This document shows positions 37,201 to 45,621 of a stretch of DNA of 64,000 bases, in pieces. Below the pieces are notes generated by a model. That model ran no database searches. It saw only the letters and a list, made by a program, of their open reading frames with translations, and had not been told where the DNA came from. The stretch is from CATOSP01 sp965205385 (GTDB lineage Bacteria > Chloroflexota > Dehalococcoidia > Lucifugimonadales > UBA3495): assembly GCA_965205385.1 (NCBI GenBank), contig CBDBGS010000008.1, forward strand, positions 1,054,001 to 1,118,000, given 5' to 3'. The translations under genes were made by a program, and so were the position numbers. How positions within the stretch are numbered: the first letter of the stretch is position 1; each line of letters opens with the position of its first letter.

Positions 37201-38840
37201 GTGAGGGAGGTCAGATCTCAGGAAACAAGGTTGACGATTATATCGGCTGGGTGCGCAAAACCACGCCGGGGGTGGAGCTTATCTCCCCTCCCCCGCACCA
37301 CGACATTTACTCGATTGAAGACCTTGCACAGCTAATCCACGACCTCAAGACCGTCAACCCGGACGCCCGCATTCACGTGAAGTTGGTGGCGGAGGTGGGA
37401 GTCGGCACGGTTGCGGCCGGTGTGGCCAAGGGCCATTCCGACGTGATATTGATCAGCGGACATGACGGGGGGACCGGCAATTCACCGGAGTCTTCGATCA
37501 AGTACGCAGGGCTTCCATGGGAATTGGGAGTTGCCGAGACCCAGCAGGTGTTGGTGGCCAACGACCTGCGCGGCAGGATCGCATTGCAGACCGACGGCCA
37601 GCTCAAGACAGGGCGTGACGCCGCCATAGCGGCTCTTCTGGGAGCGGAGGAGTTCGGTTACGCTACCGGCGCTCTGGTGGTCAACGGCTGCATCATGCTG
37701 CGCAAGTGCCACCTGGGCACCTGTTCGGTGGGCATCGCGACCCAGGACCCCGAACTCCGCAAGATGTTTGCCGGAAGGCCGGAATACCTGGTCAACTACT
37801 TCACGTTCGTCGCCGAAGAGATGCGGGAGATCATGGCCGAGATGGGTTTCCGCGCGGTCAACGAAATGATCGGTCGAGTGGACATGCTCGACGGGCGGGA
37901 AGCCATCGAGCATTGGAAGGCCCGGGGCCTGGACTTTTCCCGGCTGCTTTACCGTCACCCCAAGTCGGACGAGGTGGCGGTCTATTGCAAGGAGGAGCAG
38001 GACCACGGCCTGGAAGACGCGCTGGACCATGAGTTGATTGCCCTTTCCCAACCCGCCCTTGAGGACGGCAAGGCAGTGGAGATAGACCTGCCTATTCGCA
38101 ACAGTCACCGGACCGTCGGAGCAATGCTCAGCGGTAAGGTTTCGAAGAAATACGGAGAAGACGGCCTTCCAGAAGGCACCATCAAGATTCACCTGGCGGG
38201 ATCAGCCGGTCAGAGCTTCGGGGCATTTCTGGCGAAGGGTATTGACATACGCCTCGACGGGGACACCAACGACTACATGGGTAAGGGCATGGCCGGTGGG
38301 CGCATAGTCGTTTGCCCGCCCAGCGACGCCGGGTTTGTAGCCGAGGAGAACATCATCATCGGCAACGTCGCCATGTACGGGGCCACCGGCGGCGAGGTGT
38401 TCATTCGAGGCAGGGCCGGTGAGCGGTTCTGCGTGCGCAACAGCGGAGTCAAGGCCGTCATCGAAAGCGTTGGCGACCACGGCTGCGAATACATGACCGG
38501 TGGGGTCGTCGTGGTCTTGGGCCGCACGGGCCGCAATTTTGGCGCGGGAATGAGCGGAGGAATCGCCTTCGTAAACGATGAAGAAGGCGACTTCGATATA
38601 CGATTCAACCCCGGGTTGGCAGACCTGGAAGAAGTGACCGACCCGGCGGACCAGGCCATACTCAAGGAGATGGTTGAGGGACACCTGCTCCATACCGGCA
38701 GCGAAAAGGCCAGAGAGCTGCTGAAGGTCTGGGACAAGTCTTTGGCCAATTTCAAGAAGATCATGCCCCGCGATTACCGGCGGATCTTGGAAGAGCGCAG
38801 ACAACGCGAGGAACAACCCGTGGCGGCTGGCGACAATTAA
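34263..38840 (+). CDS. gltB: Glutamate synthase large (alpha) subunit
   Basis: A 1525-residue enzyme of normal family length. The glutaminase domain has the nucleophile in EHDSCGVGLV (C22), with a short propeptide before it. The central domain is followed by the FMN-binding synthase barrel (PHHDIYSIEDLAQLIHDL, SGHDGGTGNSP), the Fe-S cysteines in GCIMLRKCHLGTCSVG, and a C-terminal GXGXG beta-helix (MGKGMAGGRIVVCPPSD, YGATGGEVFIRGRAGERF). It converts glutamine and 2-oxoglutarate to two glutamates with electrons from the small subunit encoded next. Confidence 0.97.
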   Translation: MDALSELAQYGLYTPDLEHDSCGVGLVANVKGEKTHQIVTESLQVLINLGHRGACGRDPETGDGAGILFQMPDAFLRNQCATLGISLPPPGRYGVGMLFLPPEDEAESKCRNLVERVVSDEGLELIGWRDVPTDPTQIGTDARAVCPRIRQVFVSAGDLDRERLERKFYVIRKVIEHSMANAGITDEEADYFYICSMSANTIVYKGLLMAHQISGFYPDLADEDLASAFALVHSRFSTNTLGHWKLAHPYRYLAHNGEINTLRGNLNWMHARESQFESPLFGDDMKKIPPVMTPGASDTASIDNALELLLMTGRDLAHSMLMLIPEAWDQHETMSQERRDFYEYHSCLMEPWDGPAMIVASNGHHICGFLDRNGLRPFRYLVTFDDKLVMASETGVLDIPASSVKEKGRLQPGRMFLVDLEQGRIIVDEEMKRDLASRQPYGQWLKDNKVSLDDLPTPDMARASYLTNGSDRSAGGTADIQQLQRAFGYTIEELRMLTAPMALNGAEAVGSMGNDAPLAVLSDENQLLFNYFKQLFAQVTNPPLDAIREDLVTSVEAFIGREQNLFEETPEHCHQLKLKSPLISNEEFEKIRRIDAGSIQSVTLSTLFDTQAGPGAMKAALEKLAEQASQAIAEGHCIIILSDRNVDSRWAPIPSLLSTSAVHHHLIREGTRTKAGLVVESGEPREVHHFSLLVGYGAGAINPYLALDTVQEMAESGELNGTKPDYAAKNFLKANEKGMLKVMSKMGISTVQSYRGAQIFEAIGLSQELIDQYFTWTPSRIEGIGLDAVEDETLERHRAAFSEEQPAETRELPMGGFYQWRRDGEFHQWNPESIAKLQFAARAKSWEAYREFAALSNDQSRKMATLRGLLEFKSVLPSVPLDEVEPASEIVKRFATGAVSLGSISKEAHETMAIAMNRLGARSNTGEGGEDFNRYTPDANGDSRSSAVKQVASGRFGVTPNYLVNATDLQIKMAQGSKPGEGGQISGNKVDDYIGWVRKTTPGVELISPPPHHDIYSIEDLAQLIHDLKTVNPDARIHVKLVAEVGVGTVAAGVAKGHSDVILISGHDGGTGNSPESSIKYAGLPWELGVAETQQVLVANDLRGRIALQTDGQLKTGRDAAIAALLGAEEFGYATGALVVNGCIMLRKCHLGTCSVGIATQDPELRKMFAGRPEYLVNYFTFVAEEMREIMAEMGFRAVNEMIGRVDMLDGREAIEHWKARGLDFSRLLYRHPKSDEVAVYCKEEQDHGLEDALDHELIALSQPALEDGKAVEIDLPIRNSHRTVGAMLSGKVSKKYGEDGLPEGTIKIHLAGSAGQSFGAFLAKGIDIRLDGDTNDYMGKGMAGGRIVVCPPSDAGFVAEENIIIGNVAMYGATGGEVFIRGRAGERFCVRNSGVKAVIESVGDHGCEYMTGGVVVVLGRTGRNFGAGMSGGIAFVNDEEGDFDIRFNPGLADLEEVTDPADQAILKEMVEGHLLHTGSEKARELLKVWDKSLANFKKIMPRDYRRILEERRQREEQPVAAGDN

Positions 38841-38977
38841 GGACAGGCCGCTTCCCCTGACCGGATTTGCTTCGGTCTGGGGTTGATTTGCTTAACTCTT
38901 CGCTTTGTTCCATAATTCCTTGGTAGCTCGGATCCCACCGATACATCGACAGCATAAGGGACTAGACGTAACTGCCT

Positions 38978-40435
38978 ATGGGTGATCCCAGTGGATTCAT
39001 GCGCTCCGAGCGCGCGGCTCCGGAACGCCGTCCTCCAGTAGAGCGAAAGAATGATTTTCGCGAATTCTACAAGTCCTGGCCCGAAGGCCACGCACGGGAG
39101 CAGGGAGGCCGCTGTATGGACTGCGCCGTACCCTTCTGCCACATGGGTTGCCCCCTCGGAAACGTGATTCCGGAGTTCAACCACCAGGTCTACCTGGGTA
39201 ACTGGGAGAGGGCGCTCCACGTCCTGCTTTCAACCAATAACTTCCCGGAGTTCACCGGACGTATCTGCCCCGCTCCTTGCGAAGCGTCATGTGTGTTAAG
39301 CATTAACTCCGACCCGGTAACCATCGAGTATATAGAGAAAGAGATCGCGGACCGGGCGTTCGAGGAAGGCTGGATCAAGGCCGACCCCCCTGCGGAGCGC
39401 ACCGGAAAAAGTGTTGCGGTGGTGGGCTCGGGGCCTGCTGGCCTGGCAGCCGCGCAACAGCTCAACCGGGCCGGTCACTGGGTCACAGTGTTTGAGCGCG
39501 ACGAATACATCGGCGGTCTTCTCACCCTGGGCATCCCGGACTTCAAACTGGACAAGACCGTCGTTCAACGCCGCGTGGACCTGATGGCGGAGGAAGGGGT
39601 CACTTTCCGCCCTGGCGTCAACATGGGAGTTGATTACGAGGCGGACAAGCTGTTGGAAGAGTTCGACGCGGTCTGCCTGACCTGCGGCTCAACCCAGCCT
39701 CGTGACCTGCCGGTGCCGGGCCGTGAGTTGGACGGCGTGCATTTTGCCATGGAGTATCTGACTCAGCAAAACAGGCTGTTGGCGGGTCAATCGGTAGACC
39801 CCTCCGAGCGGATCAGCGCTGAGGGCAAACGCGTGGTGATCCTGGGAGGCGGGGACACCGGCGCGGACTGCCTGGGCACCGCACATCGGCAAGGGGCTGA
39901 GATAGTGCACCAGCTTGAGCTGCTGTCCGAGCCTCCGTTGGAACGCCGGCCCGACAATCCCTGGCCACAGTGGCCCAACGTTCTCCGGTCTTCCGCTGCC
40001 CATGAAGAAGGCGGCATCCGCGACTACGATGTTATGACCAAGTCCTTCTCTGGCCGGGATGGCAAGGTAGAGAAGCTTCATGCGGTCCGGGTGGAATGGG
40101 CGCCGTCGGAGAATGGCGGACGGCCGTCGATGCGGGAAGTACCCGACAGCGATTTTGAGATCGACACCGAGTTGGTGTTGCTGGCGATGGGCTTCTTGCA
40201 CCCGGAACACGGCGCGATGGTGGAACAGCTAGGAGTGGAATTGGACGGGCGAGGGAATATCACGACCGACGCCAACAAGATGACGTCCGTTCCAGGCGTA
40301 TTCGCGGGCGGTGATGCGGCTCGAGGCCAGTCGCTGGTGGTCTGGGCCATCGCGGAAGGGCGCGACCTAGCCCGTGGGGTCGATCTCGCGTTGATGGGCC
40401 AGACAAAACTGCCCCGTTCACTACCGGCGGCGTAA
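38978..40435 (+). CDS. gltD: Glutamate synthase small (beta) subunit, NADPH-dependent
   Basis: A 485-residue flavoprotein. The N-terminal Fe-S region RCMDCAVPFCHMGCPLGNVI and GRICPAPCEASCVL holds the cysteines. VAVVGSGPAGLAAAQQLNRA binds FAD, and VVILGGGDTGADCLGTAHRQ binds NADPH. It passes electrons from NADPH to GltB. The 137-nt gap after gltB has no terminator, so the pair is probably one transcript. No strong ribosome-binding site stands before the ATG. Confidence 0.96.
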   Translation: MGDPSGFMRSERAAPERRPPVERKNDFREFYKSWPEGHAREQGGRCMDCAVPFCHMGCPLGNVIPEFNHQVYLGNWERALHVLLSTNNFPEFTGRICPAPCEASCVLSINSDPVTIEYIEKEIADRAFEEGWIKADPPAERTGKSVAVVGSGPAGLAAAQQLNRAGHWVTVFERDEYIGGLLTLGIPDFKLDKTVVQRRVDLMAEEGVTFRPGVNMGVDYEADKLLEEFDAVCLTCGSTQPRDLPVPGRELDGVHFAMEYLTQQNRLLAGQSVDPSERISAEGKRVVILGGGDTGADCLGTAHRQGAEIVHQLELLSEPPLERRPDNPWPQWPNVLRSSAAHEEGGIRDYDVMTKSFSGRDGKVEKLHAVRVEWAPSENGGRPSMREVPDSDFEIDTELVLLAMGFLHPEHGAMVEQLGVELDGRGNITTDANKMTSVPGVFAGGDAARGQSLVVWAIAEGRDLARGVDLALMGQTKLPRSLPAA

Positions 40436-40482
40436 CGCGCCTCTTCATCCGCGCATGTAGCGCCTACCAAACGCTCTCCAGT

Positions 40483-41571
40483 CTACTGTACCGGCCCGAT
40501 CTGAAAACCGTCGAAAGCGGTGAGAATCTGGGTCAATTCGGCAGCTTCCACCTGAAAAGATAGCCCCAGTAGACCGCCTTCTTGATAGGTAGCCACGTTC
40601 TCGACCTTCTTCCCACCAACCACCAGTCCGTCTTCCACCAGTTCCAAGGCCGTCGCGGCCTGTGCCTCGTCCTTAAACCCGGCTACCCCGGAGACCCTAA
40701 GCGCGTTGGTGTCGACCAGGTCGATGCTGAAGGCCGTTGCTTCACATTCCAGGGGTTTGACTCCGTCTGCCGTAGGGGAGGTCAAGGCGCAGTCGCCGGT
40801 GAGACTCGCCGTAACACCTGTGGGTAACGACGCCAAGAGCGCGGCGAAGCGCGGATTGTCCAACATCCTCGGAGCTGTTCCAGCGTAGGCGTCGATAGCT
40901 GATTTTATTCCGTCGAGCCCGGAACCTCCACTCCCCGCCGAGCCGAGGAAAATCACAGATATGGTGTCACCTACCGCCGCTCCGGCGAGCAATGCGCCTG
41001 AGAGGTCAATTAGGGAAATTGAATACCCTTCGTAAGTCTCTCGTTTCACCTCCTGTTGCGCACTCCCATAGGATAACGCCACTTCCAATAAACCTTCGAC
41101 ATCGATAGGCCCCTCAATGGATATCAGCACACCCTGAGGGTTTGTACTCACAGCCGCCAAGACCTGGTCAATGAGCGATAGCGTGCCTGGGGGGAGAGTG
41201 GCCAGGAATTGTGGCACCTGCAGCGACCCGATGCTCTGCAGCTCAGCGTTTTCCCGAGCGGCCTTGACGTCCAGGAACTGCACCGCGGTGAAACCCTTCG
41301 GCACAACTGCCCACAGATCCTCCAGACCGCCCGGTACACCCGCAGAACCCGGGCCCGTCCTCTCGGGAGGTACGGGACTGGTTTCGGTCGCGGGCGTTGG
41401 GGTGGCCGTGGCACGGGGCGTATTGGTAGGCGCGGGTGTCGGTATGGGCGTGGCGGTAGGCGAAGGTGTCTCTGTGGGCGGGGTTGCCGGTTCTCTCAGG
41501 GTGCAACCAAGCTGGCTGGTCAGGACTAGGGCGAGGGACAGAACCACGGCCAGCCACCGCGCGGGGGTCAC
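40483..41571 (-). CDS. Hypothetical lipoprotein with Pro/Thr-rich linker
   Basis: A 362-residue exported protein of unknown function. Residues 1-22 form a signal peptide ending LTSQLGC, a probable but not ideal lipobox (Gln at -3). Residues 27-75 are a low-complexity linker of Pro, Thr and Ala. A globular part of about 280 residues follows, with FTAVQFLDVKAARENAELQ and LPTGVTASLTGDCALTS, reminiscent of DUF3352-like periplasmic domains but not firmly assignable. Its ATG overlaps the stop of pyruvate kinase (ATGA), so it is co-translated with pyk, an odd partner for a surface protein. Confidence 0.75.
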   Translation of the reverse strand: MTPARWLAVVLSLALVLTSQLGCTLREPATPPTETPSPTATPIPTPAPTNTPRATATPTPATETSPVPPERTGPGSAGVPGGLEDLWAVVPKGFTAVQFLDVKAARENAELQSIGSLQVPQFLATLPPGTLSLIDQVLAAVSTNPQGVLISIEGPIDVEGLLEVALSYGSAQQEVKRETYEGYSISLIDLSGALLAGAAVGDTISVIFLGSAGSGGSGLDGIKSAIDAYAGTAPRMLDNPRFAALLASLPTGVTASLTGDCALTSPTADGVKPLECEATAFSIDLVDTNALRVSGVAGFKDEAQAATALELVEDGLVVGGKKVENVATYQEGGLLGLSFQVEAAELTQILTAFDGFQIGPVQ

Positions 41572-43004
41572 GTGGGGACCGTTTCCGCCTGTGTGCGGGT
41601 AAGGTACTCTTTCATGTCGAGCACGACTATGGTGTTGGTGGTCCCGGAAACGCCGGGTAAGAAGCCGTGAACGATGGTCACCACGTCTTCATTATCCACC
41701 ATTCCGGAGTCTAGGGACGCTTGGACCAGCGACGACACCAGGCGGGCGACATCTTGATCTATGGGCACGACTCCGACCGGGCTGAGACCCCAACCCAAAC
41801 ACAGCTTGCGCAATATGGCCTCGTCGTGGGAAAAGACTATGATGTCATTCTCGGGCCTAAACCTGGATACTTCGAAAGCGGCACGGCCCGTGCTGGTGAT
41901 CACGATGGGCTTGGAGCCCAGGGATCGAACCAAACGTCCCGCAGCGGCGGCGATGGCCTGAGTCCTGTTGCGGGAGACGTGGTCCTGGTGATACGGATAG
42001 ATGCTCTCGGCCTCCCGGATGGTGAGGTCGGCCACATGCACGGTCTCCACGGGGAATTGGCCGACGGCTGTTTCGTCCGAAAGGAGGATGGCGTCGCAAC
42101 CATCGAGCACGGCGTTGGTGATGTCCGACACCTCGGCGCGAGTGGGAGTGGGGGATTCCACCATGGACCGGAGCATTTGGGTGGCGATCACGGATATCTT
42201 GGCCGCGTCGTTCGCCTTCCTTACGATTTCCTTCTGAACGATGGGCACCCTCTGCATGGGAATCTCCACGCCTAGGTCGCCGCGGGCCACCATAACGGCA
42301 TCGATGTTGTCGAGAATCGAGTCGAGGTTATCGATTCCCTCACCGCGTTCCAGCTTGGCCATGACCAAGGCCTGGCACCCGATACTATCCAGGTAGTCCC
42401 TGGCGTACATGACGTCTTCCATTGAGCGGACGAAAGACAGGGCAACCCAGTCCAGTCCCTGCTCCACGCCAAATTGGAGGTGGACCTTGTCGTCTTCGGT
42501 TAGGACCGGCTGGTCTATGGACACGCCGGGCAGGTTGACACCCTTGTAGGACGAGAGCAAGGCGCTGGCGTTGCGGACTTGTAGTTTGACTTCGTCCCGC
42601 GTTGTCTCCAGGACTTCCAAGCAGACCGTGCCGTCTGAAATATAGACAAGGTGTCCGGGCTCCAGGCTCCTCAGGACCGAAGGCTGGGGAAAGGGTAGGA
42701 CGTTTTCTTGATGGGAGACCGCATCGGGGACCATGGTGACGGTCTGGCCCGGGGTGAGCCTGATTGTGCCGTCGACCGCTCCCAGGCGCATTTTGATCCC
42801 GCCCAGGTCTTGAAGAATGGCGACCTGGCGGCCCTTCTCCTGAGACAACTCCCGAATGTCTTTTATGACGCTGGCGTGTTCCTCAAGGGTACCGTGAGAG
42901 AAATTTAGGCGGGCGCAGTCCATACCGGCTTCGATCAACTGGCCCAAGGTATCCCGGTCTCTCGAGGTTGGGCCGATAGTGACGATGATTTTGGTTTTAC
43001 GCAT
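41568..43004 (-). CDS. pyk: Pyruvate kinase
   Basis: A 478-residue glycolytic enzyme (phosphoenolpyruvate + ADP to pyruvate + ATP). KIIVTIGPTSRD, LNFSHGTLEEH, VMAKLERGEGIDNLDSI (catalytic Lys), VARGDLGVEIPMQRVPIVQK and MLRSMVESPTPTRAEVSDI are typical. The loop usually reading LDTKGPEIR or DLQGPKIR is here LQDLGGIKMRLG, an unusual form. It has the normal C-terminal allosteric domain but no extra PEP-utiliser domain. It is followed by the overlapping lipoprotein gene. Confidence 0.95.
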   Translation of the reverse strand: MRKTKIIVTIGPTSRDRDTLGQLIEAGMDCARLNFSHGTLEEHASVIKDIRELSQEKGRQVAILQDLGGIKMRLGAVDGTIRLTPGQTVTMVPDAVSHQENVLPFPQPSVLRSLEPGHLVYISDGTVCLEVLETTRDEVKLQVRNASALLSSYKGVNLPGVSIDQPVLTEDDKVHLQFGVEQGLDWVALSFVRSMEDVMYARDYLDSIGCQALVMAKLERGEGIDNLDSILDNIDAVMVARGDLGVEIPMQRVPIVQKEIVRKANDAAKISVIATQMLRSMVESPTPTRAEVSDITNAVLDGCDAILLSDETAVGQFPVETVHVADLTIREAESIYPYHQDHVSRNRTQAIAAAAGRLVRSLGSKPIVITSTGRAAFEVSRFRPENDIIVFSHDEAILRKLCLGWGLSPVGVVPIDQDVARLVSSLVQASLDSGMVDNEDVVTIVHGFLPGVSGTTNTIVVLDMKEYLTRTQAETVPT

Positions 43005-43134
43005 ACTGCAGGCACCTCAGCACGCCGGTCCCGGCACGACTCCCGGTCTCTCTTGTCCCCCCAGTGTAATCCAAATTGATACTGGAAATATAGCCTGGGA
43101 GACCATCTCGATTGCCTATTAGTGTTTCCCCAAG

Positions 43135-43165
43135 AAAAAGGGGCGCGGTTGCATCACCGTGCCCC
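43135..43165 (-). terminator. Intrinsic terminator after the LLM monooxygenase gene
   Basis: On the minus strand GGGGCACGGT-GATGCA-ACCGCGCCCC (43140-43165) folds into a 10-bp stem with one G-U pair, then T5 (43135-43139). It lies about 95 nt after the stop of the gene at 43259. Confidence 0.8.
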
Positions 43166-43258
43166 TTGTGAGGCGATGGGAGTCCCGTGGTCACCGAAGC
43201 GTTACTGGATGGAACGCGTCTACCTTCAGGCTAAGCGCCACGGGAGATCGGTCCAGGT

Positions 43259-44422
43259 CTATCCCCTAGTGGCGTCGTAGGTCTCGGTGGCGCGCTGGAT
43301 CGCGGCCCGGCGGTTGACCTGGAGTTCGTCCTTGATGTTGCTGGCCCAGCGGCTGGAAGCGTGGATGCCGGCAAGGCTGCCCTGGAACCTGGGCATTACG
43401 TACCGGGCCAGCAGTTCGTAGCTCTTCATTACCTTTTCTCTGGAAGCCCAGTCCTCCACCCGGATCATGAAGCTGCCAAACCCGCCGCTCATCTCCTGGA
43501 GACGCTCGATGCCGGCAATGCAGTCGTCGGGAGTGCCGACGATCCACTGATTGTTTTCCACCATGTGATCGACGATCTGGTCGCGGGGAACGTCTGGGGC
43601 GTTGTTGCCCAGCGTGTTCTGGAAGTACTCGGTGACGATGCGGGCACCGCCCTCACGTATATCTTCGTAAGCCTGCTTTTTACTCTCGGCAAGGTGCACG
43701 CCAGAGACGATGCCCCAGTCTTCGCGGTGGACTTCCCGCCCATGCTCGGCAGCCGACTCCTCGGCGATGGACCATAGGTCCTGCAACGTTGTCTTGCGCA
43801 CCGTGCCGCGCGGCACGGCCATGGAGAGTACCGCGGCGCCGTGCTTACCGGCAACGGTAACCCCGGCGGGTGACTCGACGGAGGCCACGGCTATGGGCAC
43901 ATGAGGCTGCTGGTAGGGCCGAAGCTGGAGGAGGCCGTCATTAAGCTCAAACCAGTCGCTCTTGTACGTGAAGGGCTCGGTCTCGGTCATCAGGCGGATT
44001 ATGACGCCCAGGGACTCGTCCATCATCTCCCGTTGGCGGGAGGGGTCGATTCCGAACATGTACGCGTCGGTACCCAGGGCCCCGGGTCCGACCCCCAGGA
44101 TCACCCTGCCCCTGGTCAGGTGGTCCAACAGGACCATTCGGTTGGCCACCATGTAGGGATGGTGGTAGGGCAGGCTGATTACGCCGGTGCCCAACCTGAT
44201 GGTCCGGGTGCGCTCGGCGGCGGTGGCCATGAACAGTTCTGGAGAGCAAATGGTCTCCCATCCCGCGCTGTGATGCTCCCCGATGTAAGCCTCGTCGTAC
44301 CCCAGGGTGTCCAACCACTGGAGCAACTCCAAGTCGCGTTCCAGGGCCAGAGTCGGGTTTTCGTTGGTGGGGTGGAAGGGGGCCATGAACACTCCGAATT
44401 TCATCCTGGCCGGTACGTTCAT
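43259..44422 (-). CDS. LLM class flavin-dependent monooxygenase
   Basis: A 387-residue bacterial-luciferase-like enzyme. MKFGVFMAPFHPTNENPTLA, YDEAYIGEHHSAGWETICSP, TRTIRLGTGVISLPYHHPYM and RGRVILGVGPGALGTDAYMFG match limonene-1,2-monooxygenase and related FMNH2-dependent enzymes. It needs a flavin reductase partner, which is not nearby. This family is strongly expanded in SAR202 genomes and is thought to oxidise recalcitrant organic matter. GAGG precedes the ATG. Confidence 0.92.
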   Translation of the reverse strand: MNVPARMKFGVFMAPFHPTNENPTLALERDLELLQWLDTLGYDEAYIGEHHSAGWETICSPELFMATAAERTRTIRLGTGVISLPYHHPYMVANRMVLLDHLTRGRVILGVGPGALGTDAYMFGIDPSRQREMMDESLGVIIRLMTETEPFTYKSDWFELNDGLLQLRPYQQPHVPIAVASVESPAGVTVAGKHGAAVLSMAVPRGTVRKTTLQDLWSIAEESAAEHGREVHREDWGIVSGVHLAESKKQAYEDIREGGARIVTEYFQNTLGNNAPDVPRDQIVDHMVENNQWIVGTPDDCIAGIERLQEMSGGFGSFMIRVEDWASREKVMKSYELLARYVMPRFQGSLAGIHASSRWASNIKDELQVNRRAAIQRATETYDATRG

Positions 44423-44640
44423 CTCGCTATCCTCATCTCTAGGCTATGGGTCGGTTTCTGGTAGATGGGTGGACCTGGCAACCCATCTGGAATAATGACT
44501 ATCCACGGCTAATTCTAACACGGGGCTTCGGTTTCATCTATTGGGGGTATCGGGGGCTAACCAGCATCAACATGGGCGAGTGTTGGTGCGGACCGAGGAG
44601 CGTTCGGGACAGTAGCGGGAGGAAATTAAACATGGTATCT

Positions 44641-44668
44641 TTGTCAAATCTCGAGACTCCACTAGATT
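44641..44668 (+). promoter_or_regulatory. Promoter candidate for the VOC gene
   Basis: TTGTCA (44641-44646), a 16-bp spacer and TAGATT (44663-44668) on the plus strand. The start would be near 44675, 15 nt before the ATG, with GAGAGG between. Confidence 0.5.
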
Positions 44669-44689
44669 CAGCCACGGAGAGGTAGCGAA

Positions 44690-45115
44690 ATGCCGCAAAT
44701 TAAGCACATCGCCATTGCGACCAACGACGCCGCGAAAACGGCAAAGTTCTATTCTGAAGTGTTCGGCCTACGTGAGGTAGCCAAGCTGGAGAGCGAAAAC
44801 GCCAAGGGGTTTATGCTCAGCGACGGCAACATCAACATGGCCATCCTGGACTTCCAAAATGACGCGGTCGCCGGTGAGCGAGGTAAGGACTGGGAAGGCA
44901 TCCACCACATAGGTTTTGAAGTGGAAAGCCTGGAAGATATAGAGCAACGATTGGCCAACGCGGGTTCCAAGCCCATGGACGAGGTCAACCATGCGCTCCA
45001 CGCCGGCATGGGAGGTCCCCGCAGCCAGAACGTGGAGACCAAGTACCAAGGACCCAACGGCGAGATGATCGACGTCTCCGGCACAGGTTGGGTCGGCACC
45101 CGCGGATTGGACTAG
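44690..45115 (+). CDS. VOC family protein (glyoxalase/dioxygenase superfamily)
   Basis: A 141-residue vicinal-oxygen-chelate protein. IKHIAIATNDAAKTAKFYSE opens module one, and WEGIHHIGFEVESLEDIEQRL opens module two. The end GEMIDVSGTGW carries an Asp where the metal Glu often lies. GAGAGG precedes the ATG, and a strong terminator follows 28 nt after the stop, so it is a single-gene unit. The substrate is unknown. Confidence 0.88.
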   Translation: MPQIKHIAIATNDAAKTAKFYSEVFGLREVAKLESENAKGFMLSDGNINMAILDFQNDAVAGERGKDWEGIHHIGFEVESLEDIEQRLANAGSKPMDEVNHALHAGMGGPRSQNVETKYQGPNGEMIDVSGTGWVGTRGLD

Positions 45116-45142
45116 CCCGCACTCTCAGGACGGAGACAGCAA

Positions 45143-45176
45143 GACGCCCGGCCAATCTGGCCGGGTGTCCTTTTTT
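45143..45176 (+). terminator. Intrinsic terminator after the VOC gene
   Basis: GACGCCCGGCCA (45143-45154), loop ATC, TGGCCGGGTGTC (45158-45169) then T6 (45171-45176). Confidence 0.9.
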
Positions 45177-45196
45177 GCCGTGTCTCTCTCCTAGAG

Positions 45197-45613
45197 CTAG
45201 GCCGGTCTAAACATTGGAGTTGGACGCTCCGGGTCCACGCCTTCCAGATCGAGGATCAGGTCGATTCCGGTCTGGATTAGCTGGGGGTTAGCGGCGTCGA
45301 CGCCGAGGATTCGTGCGCTGAGGCGCGGTCCCTCTTCCAGTTTTACTATACCGGTGCAGTACGGGTTGTTGCGCCCGTACCCCTGCTCGACCATGTAAAC
45401 TGGCCCGATGGAAATGCACGTAAAGGTGCTGAGCTGGGCCCTGCCGCTAAACTCGTGCCATTCCAAGTCCCGGCCGTGGCACGAATGGCATATTGGGCGG
45501 GGTTCAGGTGAGAGCGTGCCGCACCCACGGCAGCGCACACCCATGAGACGTTTCTCTTCGGTCAGGTAGGCGTTGAAAGACGCCGCGTTAAAGGACCTGG
45601 TTTCCGCCGCCAT
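45197..45613 (-). CDS. OB-fold/zinc-ribbon (DUF35) thiolase partner
   Basis: A 138-residue protein. A rubredoxin-like zinc ribbon (CRGCGTLSPEPRPICHSCHG, C-x2-C and C-x2-C) is followed by an OB-fold with FSGRAQLSTFTCISIGP and GIVKLEEGPRLSARILG. Such DUF35 proteins bind CoA and pair with SCP2-type thiolases in catabolism of branched or steroid side chains and in archaeal HMG-CoA synthesis. It starts 8 nt after the thiolase stop. Confidence 0.9.
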   Translation of the reverse strand: MAAETRSFNAASFNAYLTEEKRLMGVRCRGCGTLSPEPRPICHSCHGRDLEWHEFSGRAQLSTFTCISIGPVYMVEQGYGRNNPYCTGIVKLEEGPRLSARILGVDAANPQLIQTGIDLILDLEGVDPERPTPMFRPA

Positions 45614-45621
45614 AAAACCCC

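Noticed and set aside
43173..43230. GGCGATGG start resembling the fluoride riboswitch
   Set aside because: The remaining consensus and pairing do not fit, and no plus-strand gene follows that it could control.
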